A stretch of 64,000 nucleotides of DNA, taken from positions 16,983,091-17,047,090 of the forward strand of contig JAMKCF010000002.1 of the NCBI GenBank assembly GCA_023634235.1, in the 5' to 3' direction. Under the pieces are notes generated by a model. It was given only the letters and a program-made list of their open reading frames with translations, ran no database searches and was not told the origin of the DNA. A program made the translations under genes and the position numbers. This document shows, one piece after another, positions 61,532 to 64,000 of this stretch. Positions within the stretch are counted from its first letter, which is position 1; every line of letters starts with the position of its first letter. This stretch comes from Pisaster brevispinus (Eukaryota > Echinodermata > Asteroidea > Forcipulatida > Asteriidae).

Positions 61532-63752
61532 AAGGGTTGAATATAAGGCCATTAACCATTTCTTTGGTAAGGCATTTACATTTATTTTGTGTAGCACCAG
61601 ATATTCTGAAGAAGTGGTTCGTGAAGATTTATTTTTTCCCTCAATGATTTTTTCCCCCCACAAAACATGAAGGGTTTTTATGGAAAATAATATCTAAACT
61701 TTGCCGGGCAGTAAATTTTGCGATTCATTCTTGGAATGTTTTATTTTTGTCTTTCACTTTCTGTGTAGCAACTTTAAATTTAACTGTAATTATATTTTGT
61801 TTTGCCTGCTTTATTTGATTGTAGTGTATAATAATATTATGTCATAATGGTTGGTTTTTGTGTTTGCTCAGTTTGTTTCAAGGTTTGAGTCTTCAGATAA
61901 TGTCATATTTCTTAGAATTACGGGGTTAAGAGGAAAAACAAGATACGTGTACAACTATCTTAAAACTTGAATTTACCCATCGGAAAATCAATGATGTACT
62001 CTCCCTTTTACTTGCAAGTAGTTCATTTTTGATCTGTGCAAGGCTTATTATTTGCAACCCCTAGGGAGGATTTCCATATATATGTATCATTATGACAGCC
62101 AATTTACTATTAGTTATCACAAGCGTGAGTGGAATACAGGAAAATATAGCACTTCTCCATCCCATGTCCAATGGGGTTGAAGGCCGAGTTGGATGTAGGA
62201 CGCAGATCGCTATTTTGTCAATATTCCATGACCATAGATGCGATAAAAAATGTCTTTTTCAGCTACCAAAAGACATGCAAAAATAAAAATTATAAGTCTT
62301 GCACAAACGTAGGCATGTATACTGGAACAGCAATGCATGCACCGTGAGATGTAGGGTCAAAGCTGTGGTATATGTAAATATATCAGGGCTGTTGACCAAT
62401 CAGTATCCAGGAATTACCTACGCTGGAAGATAAAATGTCATATGCAATGATTAGTATCCATAAGTACTGCAGAGATATGGGCAGATGAGCAAAGACTCTG
62501 AATTTACAATTCAACAGTTACACTAGTTAATATTCTGTTTCAGATGAATGGGATGTTATTTAAATGTACAATTGATTTAATTTGACATCTGAAGAATGTA
62601 TGTGAAGTTTTGTACAGATTGTCTCATTTGGAGGAGTGTTTTATGTGCCTTTCACAGGTTGCATCACTATAAAAAATGACTGTTTTGCAATAAAACAAAA
62701 TAATAAAATAAAATTGTCTAGACAATCCAAAATATGTTGTGGTTAAACAATTTATTTTACAAAGTGTATTAACTTTATAATTCAACATACTGTTTATGAT
62801 GTACATATCAGTTTCAATCAAAGACTGCAAAACAGGAACACCCACCCCCCCCAAAAAAAAAACCAACAACACCCTCCCCCCCAAAAAAAAAAAAAAAAAA
62901 AAAAAAACAATAAAAAAATCATGGAATTTATACAGCAGTCATGTATGTTATGATTGAGTTTTACAACCTAATTATTACTAGTTGGATTAATAACAACACA
63001 CTATGAACAATCTGAATCAAGACTAAATTCCAGCTAAAACAAAACACTCTGTTTCAGCCAAGGGTTACAGGTTGATATCCTGCTTCATTGTTCAAGAGTA
63101 TTTGGTGAACATCTGACTGAAATAAGCCACACTGTACAACCAGTGAGTGACTACTTAACGTAGACAATTAAGTGCTACACAAGCAATCTTTACTAAAGTA
63201 AGCTGTTCAATATATATTTACATGTACATGTATATGAACTTCAAACAGTTTAACAATCCTTGTTTTTCGCCAAAAGTTGTGCTTCTGTTGGCGAACTGTT
63301 AGCTATTACTAATTATTTTAATACTGAACAATCAGCTTACTCCCTAAAATATTCTCAAACTGCATCATCCAAAACTCCTCCAAGCTCATTCCTTATAGTT
63401 TATTACTTCCTTTATGGTTTTAACAGTTGTTGATTGACAGCACAGACATCAACCATACTTTGCATTGGGCTGGGCCTTTCAATGTTGTAAGAGTAGTTAG
63501 TATTTTAAGAATTTAACCAGGACTGTGTTAAATTATTCCTGGTCCTTTCTCTGTGATCAGTTACACCATAGAGCAAGGACTACACAATGTACATATCTCA
63601 TAGCTTTGATATAACGACTTCACCATAAAGTGAAGAAAGAATTGGGACAGGGATTGGGACCTTCAATTATGTACAGGGAATCTGTACATGGAACACTTGC
63701 CTGATGCTCCGACACCACCCCACTGCACCACCTCCTGCCACACCCCCTCCCA
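61532..63752. other. Intergenic DNA, no gene seen
   Basis: AT-rich. AATAAA motifs lie at 62282-62287 and in a cluster around 62688-62712, possible poly(A) signals of a very long transcript but unassigned. A C-run/A-run low-complexity block lies at about 62838-62907. ACATGTACATGT near 63219 is a small copy of the hexamer repeat seen in the 481-aa gene. Confidence 0.5.
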
Positions 63753-64000
63753 TCACCTGAATAATTTCATTTCAATTCAATTCACTTTATTTCCGCATCA
63801 AAGCACATAAGCCACACACATAGTTAGACAAATCTAAATATTAATAGTAGGATAATAACATGGGGTACACAAATATAGCCCCAAAAAAGGAATTAAAACA
63901 AAGCTGCAAAGATGTGGATGGAGTTTATAATGATTCTTCTTGCTCAGGGTTGTTCAACTTGGAGTCTTAATGTTGAACTGAATTAATGCAAACAATTACA
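63753..64000 (-). mobile_element. Possible retroelement 3' end running off the window
   Basis: On the minus strand the sequence ends GGAAATAAAGTGAATTGAATTG followed by GAAATGAAATT, a poly(A)-signal-like block with a TGAAT-type tail. The body would lie to the right and is not recognisable in the remaining ~200 bp. Confidence 0.35.

Noticed and set aside
1..64000. tRNA, rRNA, microRNA and CRISPR
   Set aside because: I looked for tRNA T-loop boxes (GGTTCGANTCC), a few well-known deuterostome microRNA seeds (let-7, miR-1, miR-9, miR-92, miR-124) and regularly spaced repeats and saw none that I could support.

Overview
This is eukaryotic, animal DNA. Genes are split by many introns with GT/AG borders, intergenic DNA is AT-rich, and much of the rest is decayed transposable elements and simple repeats. 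Gene content (a class I TRIM ligase of the TRIM36/TRIM46 type, a metazoan GMP synthase, a rhodopsin-class GPCR exon), L1/Tx1-, CR1- and RTE-like LINE pieces and many TAGGCCTA octamers suggest a marine invertebrate deuterostome such as an echinoderm or hemichordate. The species assignment is inference only.

Layout. 1-4851: gene-poor DNA downstream of a GPCR first coding exon (4852-5188, minus), with a clear MITE inside an older dispersed repeat. 5189-13635: mostly non-coding, with a double CACGTG site next to the GPCR, a degenerate repeat tract near 11 kb and a perfect 79-bp palindrome at 12.5 kb. 13688-15133: one intronless 481-aa basic protein that I cannot assign to a family. 15134-30878: a 15-kb stretch with no convincing coding gene. 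30879-40942: a complete nine-exon TRIM36/46-like E3 ligase (787 aa) with a 5'-truncated L1/Tx1-like LINE and a 104-bp tandem repeat in intron 4. 40943-47423: intergenic DNA with a hairpin MITE and a large fold-back element. 47442-58893: complete 16-exon GMP synthase (685 aa) whose introns hold at least four MITEs, a 34-bp tandem repeat and a CR1-like LINE fragment. 58894-64000: repeats, an RTE-like LINE, a double hairpin and no recognisable gene.

The genes do not form a pathway or operon; they are ordinary independent animal genes. TRIM36/46 proteins are microtubule-associated ubiquitin ligases, and GMP synthase makes the last step to GMP. Both multi-exon models were built by hand from splice signals and reading phase; each joins in frame from ATG to stop and matches the known domain order of its family.

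I found no cluster that looks like an undescribed multi-gene system. The most interesting unexplained items are the unassigned 481-aa intronless gene, the 79-bp perfect palindrome with a one-base centre, the 730-bp fold-back element and several MITEs with readable target-site duplications.
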